This document shows, piece after piece, positions 1 to 8,119 of a DNA stretch of 32,196 nucleotides. The stretch comes from Calditrichota bacterium (GTDB lineage: Bacteria; Calditrichota; Calditrichia; Calditrichales; Calditrichaceae), in the NCBI GenBank assembly GCA_013151275.1, contig JAADIP010000172.1, positions 1 through 32,196 on the forward strand, in the 5' to 3' direction. Positions within the stretch are counted from its first letter, which is position 1, and every line of letters starts with the position of its first letter. The translations under genes were made by a program, and so were the position numbers. The notes below the pieces were generated by a model, which ran no database searches, was not told the origin of the DNA, and saw only the letters and a list, made by a program, of their open reading frames with translations.

Positions 1-2
1 CG

Positions 3-92
3 GAAGAACTGGAAAAAAAATACCCTTACGTTCAATTAGATAAGGACAAAACCTTTATTGAGGAACAATTGCTCAAAAATAAGCGGGGCTGA
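3..92 (+). CDS. C-terminal end of an unidentified protein (partial)
   Basis: An open frame enters from the left edge and stops with TGA at 90-92, giving the last 29 residues of a protein. The tail is rich in Lys and Glu (ends LLKNKRG) and looks like real coding sequence, but it holds no motif. I cannot assign a function. It runs in the same direction as rsmE but is separated from it by about 480 bases that include a repeat array. Confidence 0.5.
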   Translation, partial: EELEKKYPYVQLDKDKTFIEEQLLKNKRG

Positions 93-569
93 GCTTTTTG
101 TTCGATTTATCGGTTTTTATCGGCAACCAGGGCGGAAGGGCGGGGTTAAGAATGATGGATAACCCAGACAAGAATGAGTAACAATGGCGTGGGGCGTGAT
201 GCGTGACGCGTGATGAGTGACAAAGTGACAAAGTAACAGAGTGACAAAGTAACAAAGTAACAAGTGACAAGGTCGTGATGGGTAACAAGTAACGAGTAAC
301 CAGCAACCAGTAACCCTTACACTCTTAACCCTTAACCCTTAACCCTTACACCCTTAACCATTTTCCGCCAAAAAAAGCAAGGATTTTAACGTTAATATAT
401 TAATAACCAAATATCGGATAAAAATAGGTTCGGCGGTTTTTGCGAATCCGTCATTAATTAAAAATATTTGGATTGAATAAAAATTATTTTGGAAATTAGC
501 GCCGCGAAAAGCAAATTTGTGAAGTTTATTGTTTGCATTTAAATGTTGAATTTATCATATTTTAAGATT
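93..569. other. Spacer between the partial gene and rsmE
   Basis: No credible gene is visible. A minus-strand frame at 73-306 is only a translation of the repeat array at 194-357 and should not be annotated. The rest is AT-rich and presumably contains the rsmE promoter, though I see no convincing -35/-10 pair. A 12-bp palindrome, TTAATATATTAA, lies at 392-403. Confidence 0.7.
194..357 (+). repeat. Degenerate heptamer array (site 1)
   Basis: Units run in order: GCGTGAT, GCGTGAC, GCGTGAT, GAGTGAC (194-221), then 8-nt units of the type AAAGTRAC (222-261), then GTAACAA, GTAACGA, GTAACCA, GCAACCA, GTAACCC (282-316), and finally CCCTTAA-type units to about 357. The order of unit types matches the array at 24551-24655. 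No coding function is supported. Confidence 0.85.
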
Positions 570-1283
570 ATGGAGCTTTTTTACGCGAAACCGGAAAACG
601 TAAAGGATCATCGTATTATTCTGGATGATTTTGAACGCCAGCACATTATTCACACCTTGCGTAAAAAGGTGGGCGATATCCTGACAGTAACCGACGGGCG
701 GGGAACTTTATTTACATCCCGGATTACCCAACTTTCTCCGCATCTGGAGCTGCATATTGAAAGCAGTGAAAAACAGCCCTTTCCGCAGACGGAAATCATA
801 CTTGCGTCCGGATTTATCAAACAAAACAGGATGGAGTTTATTCTGGAAAAGGGCACGGAATTAGGGATTAAAAAATTTCTTTTTTTTAAAAGCCGCTTTG
901 CCAATTATTTCAGTTCCAACACCAAACGCTACGAAAAGATTGTCCGGCAGGCTTTAAAGCAAAGTTTGCAAAGTTATTTGCCGGGCATTCAGGTCTTTGA
1001 TTCATTTGAAAAATTCGTATCTTATGGGCGATCATTCGAGACGCGTCTGGTTGCGGTGGATCCGAAATTCAGTTCTCTTTTCGATTTGTTCTCGGACGGA
1101 ATTGTCGATTCTAATAAGCCGGTTCTTGTCGTAATCGGACCGGAGGGCGGGTTCAGTCCCGAAGAAATTGAGCTGTTTAAGAATAATCGGTTTACCTGTT
1201 TTTCTCTCGGTAAAAACAGATTGCGAACGGAAACTGCGGCTATCTCTGCAATTTCCATTATAAATCACTATATTCAACAATAA
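570..1283 (+). CDS. rsmE: 16S rRNA (uracil1498-N3)-methyltransferase RsmE
   Basis: This SPOUT-class methyltransferase transfers a methyl group from SAM to N3 of U1498 in 16S rRNA. The product is about 237 residues, normal for the family. It has an N-terminal PUA-like RNA-binding part and a C-terminal knotted domain with the SAM-binding signatures IGPEGGFSPEE and LGKNRLRTETAA. An upstream ATG at 543 is in frame, but the ATG at 570 (MELFYAKP) fits the usual RsmE start better. Neither start has a clear ribosome-binding site. The HIT-family gene follows after 13 bases, so the two are probably co-transcribed. The GPEGG and RTETA motifs make the assignment firm. Confidence 0.93.
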   Translation: MELFYAKPENVKDHRIILDDFERQHIIHTLRKKVGDILTVTDGRGTLFTSRITQLSPHLELHIESSEKQPFPQTEIILASGFIKQNRMEFILEKGTELGIKKFLFFKSRFANYFSSNTKRYEKIVRQALKQSLQSYLPGIQVFDSFEKFVSYGRSFETRLVAVDPKFSSLFDLFSDGIVDSNKPVLVVIGPEGGFSPEEIELFKNNRFTCFSLGKNRLRTETAAISAISIINHYIQQ

Positions 1284-1296
1284 TAGGAGGTGCGCC

Positions 1297-1647
1297 TTGT
1301 CAATTGATGATTGTGTATTTTGTCAGGTATTGGAGAAAAAACTTCCCGGGCGAATGGAATATGAAGATGAGGATGTGGCGGTCTTTTGGGATATTAATCC
1401 GCAAGCGCCCACGCATTTATTAATTGTTCCTAAAAAACATATTGCCAACATCTCCGAGTTTACGGACGAAGACAACTACCTGTTGTGCAAAATGTTTCTC
1501 ACCGCCAAACAGATTGCCCACAAGTTAAACCTCAACGAAAAAGGTTTCCGGCTGGTTGTAAACGAAGGCAAAGACAGCGGTCAAAGCATCTTTCATGTTC
1601 ATATCCATCTGCTAAGCGGGCGTCGTTTGATGTGGCCTCCGGGTTAA
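1297..1647 (+). CDS. HIT-family (HINT-like) nucleotide hydrolase
   Basis: This 116-residue histidine-triad protein probably hydrolyses purine nucleoside phosphoramidates or related adenylylated substrates. The triad is H100-V-H102-I-H104-L-L near the C-terminus. The N-terminal C6-x2-C9 pair is typical of HINT proteins. The start is a TTG at 1297, supported by a perfect AGGAGG at 1285-1290, six bases upstream. It lies 13 bases after rsmE in a likely two-gene operon. The physiological substrate cannot be read from sequence. Confidence 0.93.
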   Translation: MSIDDCVFCQVLEKKLPGRMEYEDEDVAVFWDINPQAPTHLLIVPKKHIANISEFTDEDNYLLCKMFLTAKQIAHKLNLNEKGFRLVVNEGKDSGQSIFHVHIHLLSGRRLMWPPG

Positions 1648-1652
1648 TAGTT

Positions 1653-1671
1653 TAGCCGTCTTTGACGGCTA
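1653..1671 (+). terminator. Hairpin after the HIT gene (weak terminator candidate)
   Basis: A perfect 8-bp stem, TAGCCGTC / GACGGCTA, with a 3-base loop starts six bases after the stop codon. It is not followed by a T-run (next bases are CCCCCC). It could be a Rho-type end, an mRNA-stabilising structure or chance. Confidence 0.35.
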
Positions 1672-1838
1672 CCCCCCGGCGGAACGGATATTTCTCGCGA
1701 ATTTTCGTCTTTAATTTAATTCATTCCCTAAGTGAATAAATTTCGCTTTTCTGAGGATGCCAATTCTCACGTTATTAATATTGAAGCATAGCGCATAATT
1801 TATTAGTTTTTCGATTGAGACAAATACGGAGGATAAAA

Positions 1839-2531
1839 TTGAAGCTAACGTTCATAAAGCAAATTATTTTTGACGCGGACGACACCCTGTGGGAAAATAA
1901 CATTTATTACGTCCGGGCGACCGATGATTTCATCAAACTTCTGACAAGCAAAGGATTCAACAGGGATCAAATACAAAAAGAATTCGACGACCTCGAATTT
2001 AAAGTTGTTGAAGAACGCGGTTACGGCAGTTACAATTTCGTTTATATTCTGGAAACGCTCTATCAAAGATATCAGAACCATATTGACTATAAAGACTTTA
2101 AAACAATAATCGATCGTTTTTCGGAACATCCGAAAATAAAACCGCGATTATTCGAAGGAGTGATCGAAACGTTGACCTATCTAAAAGAAAAATACAAATT
2201 ATTTGTTTTGACCAAAGGCGATTTTAAGGAACAGGAACAAAAAATTTTAAACGCGGGAATACATCGGCTGGTTAACGCTTATTTCATCGTGCCGGAAAAA
2301 GACGATTCGGTTTACAAACAGATTATCGCGCAGCATCATTGGAGCCCCGAAGAAACCTGCATGGTGGGCAACAGCCCAAAATCGGATATTAACCCTGCAT
2401 TACGCGTCGGAATGTTCGCCATCTACATCCCCTATTCCGATACATGGAAACTGGATGACGAAAAAATCCTGCCCGTAAACGGTCGATTTTTACAGGTTGA
2501 TCGATTCCCGGAGCTGAAAAAAGTATTTTAA
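1839..2531 (+). CDS. HAD-family hydrolase (phosphatase-like)
   Basis: This is a haloacid dehalogenase-superfamily hydrolase of about 230 residues. Motif I is FDADDTLWE, with nucleophile Asp12 and acid/base Asp14. A motif II-type Thr lies in FVLTKGD, and the Mg-binding motif IV region is MVGNSPKSDINPA. The helical stretch between motifs I and II is a C1-type cap. The start is TTG at 1839, supported by GGAGG at 1828-1832; an in-frame TTG at 1815 lacks such a site. The substrate is unknown; phosphoglycolate- or nucleotidase-type enzymes share this layout. It converges on the next gene with only three bases between the stop codons. Confidence 0.9.
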   Translation: MKLTFIKQIIFDADDTLWENNIYYVRATDDFIKLLTSKGFNRDQIQKEFDDLEFKVVEERGYGSYNFVYILETLYQRYQNHIDYKDFKTIIDRFSEHPKIKPRLFEGVIETLTYLKEKYKLFVLTKGDFKEQEQKILNAGIHRLVNAYFIVPEKDDSVYKQIIAQHHWSPEETCMVGNSPKSDINPALRVGMFAIYIPYSDTWKLDDEKILPVNGRFLQVDRFPELKKVF

Positions 2532-2534
2532 TAT

Positions 2535-3164
2535 CTATTGGTCGTAAATCAATTCGGCGTTAATGATGTCGCCGTCGATCTGGCTACCGGAATCCGCATA
2601 TACAAGCACCTGAGTATATTTTGCTTTAACTTCAATATCCCCTTTTACACGAGAACTGCCTTTTAAATAAATCTCAATCTTACGCTTCTCCTCCCGCTCG
2701 CCTTTCCCTTTAATCACAATACTTCCCTCAATCACCGAGTGATCGTTTAAAAACACATCGCCGTTTACTGTGGAAACATCGCCCAAAATGTGTCCGCGAA
2801 CCAATCGCAGCGATCCGTTGACCGAAGCAATGTCTCCGCTGACCGTGGCTTCTTCGTTAATTTTAATGGAACCGTTAATCACCGTAATTCCTTCGGTTAC
2901 CCTACTCTTTTTTCCGATTATCACCTGACCGTTAACCGACTTAATACCCTCAACCTTACTGTTCTCGCCGATAACCACGCGTCCGTTAACAGTGCGCGCG
3001 TCGCCGTTAATAACACAATTATCTCCGATAATGATATCCCCGTTGATGGTATTCAAATCATTATTGACCGTTCTGCCGTCTTCGATGACAATACTTTCGT
3101 TGACTTTAGCCGTGCACGAAAAAAGAAAAATCGCGGTTATTGCTATGAGAGAAAAACTGCGCAT
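2535..3164 (-). CDS. Lipoprotein with bactofilin-like beta-helical repeats
   Basis: This 209-residue predicted lipoprotein has a signal peptide ending in LFSC, with lipidated Cys17. After it come repeated segments of roughly 18-20 residues built on the pattern V-N-G-x-I/V-x-I-G/N, for example VNGRVVIG, VNGQVIIG, INGSIKI, VNGSLRL and VNGDVFL. This is the pattern of a right-handed beta-solenoid as in bactofilins and polymer-forming cytoskeletal proteins, but here on an exported, membrane-anchored protein. The ATG at 3164 has GAGGAG upstream at good spacing. It is divergent from the Rrf2 gene. A structural role at the envelope is inference; no catalytic residues are evident. Confidence 0.8.
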   Translation of the reverse strand: MRSFSLIAITAIFLFSCTAKVNESIVIEDGRTVNNDLNTINGDIIIGDNCVINGDARTVNGRVVIGENSKVEGIKSVNGQVIIGKKSRVTEGITVINGSIKINEEATVSGDIASVNGSLRLVRGHILGDVSTVNGDVFLNDHSVIEGSIVIKGKGEREEKRKIEIYLKGSSRVKGDIEVKAKYTQVLVYADSGSQIDGDIINAELIYDQ

Positions 3165-3242
3165 GTCTATATCTCCTCAAATATTCTTAAACTATTAGAC
3201 GAAAACCGAATCTCTTTGTTGCAATCAATTTAATAAAAACTT

Positions 3243-3271
3243 TTGCATAATAAAAAAACCATTTTTATATT
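3243..3271 (+). promoter_or_regulatory. Sigma70-like promoter of the rrf2-cyd cluster
   Basis: TTGCAT (3243-3248) and TATATT (3266-3271) are separated by exactly 17 bases. This predicts transcription starting near 3278, inside the palindromic operator at 3274-3303 and about 30 bases before the Rrf2 ATG. Confidence 0.65.
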
Positions 3272-3273
3272 AT

Positions 3274-3303
3274 ACCGGTCAAGTAATATATTACTCATCC
3301 GGT
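3274..3303. promoter_or_regulatory. 30-bp palindromic operator, probable Rrf2 site
   Basis: A perfect 14-bp inner palindrome, AGTAATATATTACT (3282-3295), is flanked by outer arms ACCGG (3274-3278) and CCGGT (3299-3303). Only the three bases between inner and outer arms on each side break the symmetry. It covers the predicted transcription start and ends five bases before the Rrf2 ATG. This is the expected place for an autorepressor site controlling the regulator and the cyd genes behind it. That Rrf2 binds here is inference. Confidence 0.75.
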
Positions 3304-3308
3304 AATGT

Positions 3309-3758
3309 ATGGTTAAGAATGTTTTGATTAAACGCGAATATGATTATGCAGTACGTATCTGCGCCTATCTTGCGGGACAAAAAGCCAACGCCCCCATTCC
3401 CTTATCCCAAATAACACGATTACTTGCCATATCCCGTCCCTTTGCCAGTAAAATTGTTTTTCAATTAAGAAAAGCCGGATTAATAGGCACGGCGCAGGGA
3501 AAGTACGGAGGTATTTTCCTTAACCGCAATCCGCGGCGCATTTCCGTTCTGGATGTTTTAGAAGCCATGAATTTTGATTCCACCGTAAACGAGTGTTTGC
3601 GCAATCCGGCAATTTGCCCGTTGATCGGCTATTGCAAAACCCATCTATTTTTTAAAGAGCAGGAAGAGCAAATGTTGAAAAATTTCAGCGACAAAAAAAT
3701 ATCCGAACTGGTGTTTTATGATCACGATATCAACCCGAATTATGAAAAACCGGAATAA
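3309..3758 (+). CDS. Rrf2-family transcriptional regulator with three-Cys cluster site
   Basis: This 149-residue Rrf2-family protein has an N-terminal winged helix (about 10-70) containing LLAISRPFASKIVFQLRKAG and a GGI wing. C96, C103 and C109 (C-x6-C-x5-C) match the Fe-S ligand layout of IscR/NsrR-type members, whose first spacing varies. The ATG at 3309 has no Shine-Dalgarno site. A TTG at 3324 would give MIKREYDYAV, which aligns better with typical family starts and is a real alternative. The gene lies 36 bases before cydA, with a palindrome at its promoter. It is probably a redox- or NO-responsive repressor of the cyd genes and of itself. NsrR-like versus other sensor type cannot be settled from sequence. 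Confidence 0.9.
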   Translation: MVKNVLIKREYDYAVRICAYLAGQKANAPIPLSQITRLLAISRPFASKIVFQLRKAGLIGTAQGKYGGIFLNRNPRRISVLDVLEAMNFDSTVNECLRNPAICPLIGYCKTHLFFKEQEEQMLKNFSDKKISELVFYDHDINPNYEKPE

Positions 3759-3794
3759 CAATCCGTTTTTTAATTAACCGGAAAGGAGGAAGGT

Positions 3795-5177
3795 ATGGGC
3801 GCCGTAACCTTAGCGCGATGGCAATTTGCGACTACAACAGTATATCACTTCTTTTTTGTGCCGTTGACATTGGGGCTCTCCGTTTTCGTGGCGATTCTGG
3901 AAACGCTTTACGTGGTAACCGGCAAAGAAGTTTACAAAAGAATGACCCTGTTTTGGGGGAAGCTGTTTTTAATCAACTTTATTCTTGGCGTAGTAACCGG
4001 ATTGGTGCAGGAATTTCAATTCGGCATGAACTGGTCGGAATATTCCCGATTTGTCGGCGATATTTTTGGCGCGCCGTTGGCGATAGAAGCGCTGCTGGCG
4101 TTCTTTCTGGAATCCACTTTTTTGGGGGTCTGGATTTTCGGGTGGGACAGGTTGTCGAAAAAAGCGCATGCGGCAACTATTTGGCTTGTGGCTATCGGTT
4201 CCAATCTTTCCGCACTATGGATTTTGATCGCCAATTCGTTTATGCAGCAACCCCGCGGATATGAACTTGTTTACGACTCCGCCGGTAACGTTATCCGCGC
4301 TCAGATGACCAGTTTTGCGGACCTTGTTTTTAATCCCAATGTCTGGGTTCAGTTTCCGCATGTTTTAGCCAGCGGAATAGTCACCGCGGCATTTTTTGTA
4401 ATCGGCATCAGCGGTTACCATCTTTTTAAGAAAAGTAAAGATCCGCAGGCGTATCGACTTTCGTTAAAGTACAGCGCTATTTATGGCTTTATCGGCATCC
4501 TGCTGGTGATTTTAATCGGTCATTCTCAAATGCAGCACATCGTACGCATCCAGCCGATGAAGGTAGCCTCAGCCGAAGCCATCTGGAACACCGAAAATCC
4601 GGCGAGCCTCTCTTTATTTACGATAGGCAACGAAAAAGAGAGAAAAGATATTTTTGCCATTAAAATACCGTATCTGGTTTCGGTTTTGGCTTACAACTCT
4701 CTGGAGGGAGAAATCAAAGGCATTAACCAATTGCAGGAAGAATACGAACAAAAATACGGACCCGGCGATTACGTTCCGCCGGTTGCGGTTTCTTACTGGT
4801 CGTTTCGAATCATGGTCGGAGCGGGTGTTCTGATGCTGATCCTTTCCGTTTATCTTTTAACTTATGTAATCAAGGACAAATTCGAATTTAAACCCTGGGT
4901 TTACAAGGCGTTGCTTTTTGCCATCGCTTTGCCCTATCTGGCGAATTCAGCAGGCTGGATTTTAACGGAGGTGGGTCGTCAGCCATGGCTTGTTTACGGG
5001 TTACTAAAAACAACGGACGGCGTTTCTCCTTATGCCGCCGTGAGCGCGGGCGAAGTTATGTTTTCGCTGATCACGTTTGGCGTTCTTTACGGAATATTAA
5101 TGGTCGTGGATGTTTATCTGCTGAAGAAATACGCGCTGGCGGGAACGTCTGAAATTGACAAAGAAAATGATTTATAA
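3795..5177 (+). CDS. cydA: Cytochrome bd oxidase subunit I
   Basis: CydA carries the quinol site and the three hemes of the bd-type terminal oxidase, which reduces O2 to water without pumping protons. In 460 residues I find the expected ligands: His18 and Glu98 at the high-spin heme side, Glu106 in the proton path, His189 and Met340 (in FRIM) for heme b558, and quinol-site Lys256 and Glu261 in QPMKVASAEA. The conserved GRQPW is at 394-398. It is shorter than the E. coli protein (about 520), consistent with the short-Q-loop class. AAGGAGG precedes the ATG. It is followed 13 bases later by cydB. Confidence 0.97.
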   Translation: MGAVTLARWQFATTTVYHFFFVPLTLGLSVFVAILETLYVVTGKEVYKRMTLFWGKLFLINFILGVVTGLVQEFQFGMNWSEYSRFVGDIFGAPLAIEALLAFFLESTFLGVWIFGWDRLSKKAHAATIWLVAIGSNLSALWILIANSFMQQPRGYELVYDSAGNVIRAQMTSFADLVFNPNVWVQFPHVLASGIVTAAFFVIGISGYHLFKKSKDPQAYRLSLKYSAIYGFIGILLVILIGHSQMQHIVRIQPMKVASAEAIWNTENPASLSLFTIGNEKERKDIFAIKIPYLVSVLAYNSLEGEIKGINQLQEEYEQKYGPGDYVPPVAVSYWSFRIMVGAGVLMLILSVYLLTYVIKDKFEFKPWVYKALLFAIALPYLANSAGWILTEVGRQPWLVYGLLKTTDGVSPYAAVSAGEVMFSLITFGVLYGILMVVDVYLLKKYALAGTSEIDKENDL

Positions 5178-5190
5178 CGGGAGGTGAATC

Positions 5191-6204
5191 ATGGATTTAA
5201 ACACACTCTGGTTTATTTTGATCGCCGTCCTTTTTGTCGGGTACTTTTTTCTGGAAGGATTTGATTTCGGCGTGGGGATGCTTGTTCCGTTTTTAGGAAA
5301 AAACGATACCGAACGCCGCGTAATCATCAATTCCGTCGGTACTTTTTGGGACGGCAATGAAGTCTGGCTGATCACCGCGGGCGGAGCCATGTTTGCGGCT
5401 TTTCCGAACTGGTATGCCACGTTATTCAGCGGCTTTTATCCGGCATTGGTCTTAATGCTGGTGGGTTTGATTATCCGCGGCGTTGCCTTTGAATTCAGAA
5501 GTAAAGATAAAAATCCGCAATGGCGTAACATCTGGGACTGGCTTTTAGCGATTGGGAGTTTTGTTCCCGCGCTGCTCTGGGGCGTGGCGATGACCAATAT
5601 CTGGCGCGGCGTTCCCATTGATGAAAACATGACCTACGTCGGCGGATTTTTTAATCTGCTCAATCCGTTTGCCTTGCTCGGCGGTGTGACCACCCTGTTT
5701 ATTTTTCTGCTGCACGGAGCCTTGTTTTTAAACTTAAAAACAGAGGGCGAAATCTCCGCAAGAGCAAAAGTCGTCGCTCAACGATTATGGCTGCCCGCAA
5801 TGATCCTGTTGTTAGCTTACATTATTGCAAGCTATTTTCAAACAAATATGTTGCTTACCATGGGAATTAACCCGGGCGTTATTCCTGTTTTCGCCGTTAT
5901 GGCTCTCTTTTTCTCTTACTTTTTGATTAAGAAAAATCGTCCCGGCTGGGCTTTTATTTTCACGGGCATCACTATTGCGTTTACAACTTTCACCATCTTC
6001 ATCGCCATATTTCCGAATGTCATGATATCGTCGTTGAATCCCGAATGGAATTTGAACATTTACAATGCGGCGTCTTCTCCTTATACTTTAAAAGTTATGA
6101 GCATTGTGGCGCTTATCTTTCTTCCTATTGTGCTGGCTTACCAGATATGGAGTTACTACATCTTTAAACAAAGAATCGGCGCCAAATCGAAACTGGAATA
6201 TTGA
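5191..6204 (+). CDS. cydB: Cytochrome bd oxidase subunit II
   Basis: CydB is the second integral-membrane subunit of cytochrome bd oxidase. The 337-residue product has about eight membrane segments. It carries the family signatures EGFDFGVG near residue 22, WDGNEVWL near residue 53, and the run GGAMFAAFPNWYA. The ATG at 5191 has GGGAGGT upstream at correct spacing. It is followed by a strong terminator-like hairpin (6213-6249), so cydB may mark the end of the main transcript, with cydDC transcribed at a different level. Confidence 0.97.
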   Translation: MDLNTLWFILIAVLFVGYFFLEGFDFGVGMLVPFLGKNDTERRVIINSVGTFWDGNEVWLITAGGAMFAAFPNWYATLFSGFYPALVLMLVGLIIRGVAFEFRSKDKNPQWRNIWDWLLAIGSFVPALLWGVAMTNIWRGVPIDENMTYVGGFFNLLNPFALLGGVTTLFIFLLHGALFLNLKTEGEISARAKVVAQRLWLPAMILLLAYIIASYFQTNMLLTMGINPGVIPVFAVMALFFSYFLIKKNRPGWAFIFTGITIAFTTFTIFIAIFPNVMISSLNPEWNLNIYNAASSPYTLKVMSIVALIFLPIVLAYQIWSYYIFKQRIGAKSKLEY

Positions 6205-6212
6205 ATCGCCGG

Positions 6213-6249
6213 CAGCCGCTGCTTTGGGATTGGCAGCGGTTGTCTTTTT
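6213..6249 (+). terminator. Rho-independent terminator or attenuator between cydB and cydD
   Basis: A 10-bp stem, CAGCCGCTGC / GCAGCGGTTG (one G-U pair), has a 10-base loop and is followed by TCTTTTT. It starts nine bases after the cydB stop. Because cydDC follow in the same direction, it may reduce read-through and set a lower dose of the assembly transporter. Confidence 0.8.
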
Positions 6250-6301
6250 ATTCGAATAAGGACAATACCGGAGCCATTGATCAAATCCGGTTATTCGGAG
6301 A

Positions 6302-6330
6302 TTGACAAACATGTCGCCGGGTTTTATTGA
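6302..6330 (+). promoter_or_regulatory. Possible internal promoter for cydDC
   Basis: A consensus TTGACA (6302-6307) is followed after 17 bases by TATTGA (6325-6330), a poor -10 element. It lies after the cydB terminator and 61 bases before cydD. Good -35 but weak -10, so only suggestive. Confidence 0.35.
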
Positions 6331-6390
6331 TTAACTTAATCCGCATTACTTTATCGATTACTCGGATATTAATTAAAACGAAGATAGTTG

Positions 6391-8115
6391 ATGAACTTAG
6401 ACCGACGATTACTCAGTTTTCTAAAAGAAGTCCGCCTTCCTTTTTGCGGAGCCGTTATTTTTGCCTTTGGCGCTTCTTTAGCCACAATCGGGCAGGCGTG
6501 GTATTTGAGCAGAATAATCGATTTAAGTTTTCTTAAGCATTACAATCTGCAACAAGTTCTTCCGCTCATTTTAATATTTATTTTGCTTACTCTCGGCAGA
6601 TTTCTTAGCAATTGGTTCGGCGAAATTTCGAGCAGCGCGATGACCGCAAAAATAAAACTCGACCTTCGTCAAAAACTCATCGGGCATCTCAACAAAGTAA
6701 GCCCGATAATTATTGATCTCGAGCGGCGCGGAGAATTGAGCAATACTATTCATAACGGCGTCGAAGCGCTTGACGACTATTTCAGAACCTACATTCCCCA
6801 ACTTTTCAAGGCGGTCTTAATCCCTTTGGTCATTTTATTTTTCATCTTTCCGTTAGACATTCTTTCGGGCATTGTTTTTTTGTTTACCGCGCCGGTCATA
6901 CCCGTTTTTATGATCTTAATCGGTAAGTTGGCGGAGGCTGCCACAAAAAAACAGTGGAAAACTTTAAGTTCCATGAGCGCGTTTTTATTGGACGTTATCG
7001 AGGGACTCACCACGCTTAAAATTCTGAATCGCAGTAAATCGCAGGTCGCCAAAATTGAATCCGTCAGCGAGGCGTTTCGCAGAACAACCATGAAGGTTCT
7101 GCAAATTGCCTTTCTTTCCGCTCTGGTTCTGGAAATGGCGGCAACCCTCAGTACGGCTGTTATTGCGGTTGAAATAGGGCTGCGTCTTCTCTATGCAAAA
7201 ATGGCGTTTGCTGACGCGCTGTTTATTTTAATTCTTGCTCCCGAATTTTATCAACCCATGCGCATGTTGGGCGCAAGCTTTCATTCCGGCATGGAAGGTT
7301 TTGAAGCAGCGCAAAGGATGTTCGAAATTTTTGAGCTTCCCGCGCAATCCGTCTCGTTTAACAGGCAATTGAAAACAGAAAACGAAATTCCCGCTATCGA
7401 ACTTAAAGACGTTTACTACACCTATCCGCACGCTAAATCTCCTGCGCTTCGGGGAATTTCATTTAAAATTCCGCCCGGTCAAAAAACGGTTTTGATCGGT
7501 AAAAGCGGTTCCGGGAAATCAACAATATTTAATCTGCTACTCAAATTTATTCAGGCGGAACGCGGAGAGATTCTGCTCAATTCCTTAAACCTGAACGAAT
7601 TGAATTCCGAGGACTGGTACGAATACATTAGCTGGGTTCCTCAAAATCCCTATTTGTTCCATGACACAATCGCCGAGAACGTGCGGTTAACCCGTCCGAA
7701 CGCTACCGATGAACAGGTTATCGAAGCCTGCAAAAAAGCAAAACTGGACGCTTTTATCGGCAAACTTCCGCACGGGTACGAAACGGTCATCGGCGAGCGG
7801 GGAGAGCGGTTAAGCGGAGGTCAGGCGCAACGGATCGCTCTGGCTCGAGCTTTTCTTAAAGACGCCCCTATCCTGTTAATGGACGAGCCCACAGCCAATC
7901 TGGATCCTCAACTCGATCGGGAAATTCAGGAAATTCTTCAAAGTTTCGGCGGAAATAAAACCAGATTTATCATTGCGCATCGTTTGAACACAGTCAAAAC
8001 AGCGGATCAAATTCTTGTTCTATCGCAGGGGAAAATATCGGATTGCGGTTCATTCGAACAATTAAACGAACCGGGAAGATATTTTTCCGACACAAACAAA
8101 ACGGCAACAGGTTAA
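6391..8115 (+). CDS. cydD: CydD, ABC-transporter half for cytochrome bd assembly
   Basis: CydD is one half of the heterodimeric CydDC exporter, linked to cysteine/glutathione export and needed for heme insertion into cytochrome bd. The roughly 574-residue protein has an N-terminal six-helix membrane domain with the family segment GVEALDDYFRTYIPQ. The ATPase domain has Walker A GKSGSGKST (near 370), signature LSGGQAQRIALARA (near 474) and Walker B ILLMDEPTANLD (near 493). A TTG immediately upstream (6388) is less likely than the ATG at 6391. There is no clear Shine-Dalgarno site. cydC begins four bases after its stop. Confidence 0.94.
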   Translation: MNLDRRLLSFLKEVRLPFCGAVIFAFGASLATIGQAWYLSRIIDLSFLKHYNLQQVLPLILIFILLTLGRFLSNWFGEISSSAMTAKIKLDLRQKLIGHLNKVSPIIIDLERRGELSNTIHNGVEALDDYFRTYIPQLFKAVLIPLVILFFIFPLDILSGIVFLFTAPVIPVFMILIGKLAEAATKKQWKTLSSMSAFLLDVIEGLTTLKILNRSKSQVAKIESVSEAFRRTTMKVLQIAFLSALVLEMAATLSTAVIAVEIGLRLLYAKMAFADALFILILAPEFYQPMRMLGASFHSGMEGFEAAQRMFEIFELPAQSVSFNRQLKTENEIPAIELKDVYYTYPHAKSPALRGISFKIPPGQKTVLIGKSGSGKSTIFNLLLKFIQAERGEILLNSLNLNELNSEDWYEYISWVPQNPYLFHDTIAENVRLTRPNATDEQVIEACKKAKLDAFIGKLPHGYETVIGERGERLSGGQAQRIALARAFLKDAPILLMDEPTANLDPQLDREIQEILQSFGGNKTRFIIAHRLNTVKTADQILVLSQGKISDCGSFEQLNEPGRYFSDTNKTATG

Positions 8116-8119
8116 AGCC

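Noticed and set aside
194-357. CRISPR array
   Set aside because: Units are 7-8 nt and contiguous, with no 25-40 nt repeats separated by unique spacers, and no cas genes are present. The same holds for the other arrays.
392-403. Second Rrf2 operator upstream of rsmE
   Set aside because: TTAATATATTAA shares the TAATATATTA core with the operator at 3282-3295, but it lacks the outer ACCGG/CCGGT arms, is pure A/T, and lies far from the start codon.
2790-3233. 147-residue plus-strand protein
   Set aside because: It is the antisense shadow of the repeat lipoprotein; its apparent regularity only mirrors the VNG repeats.
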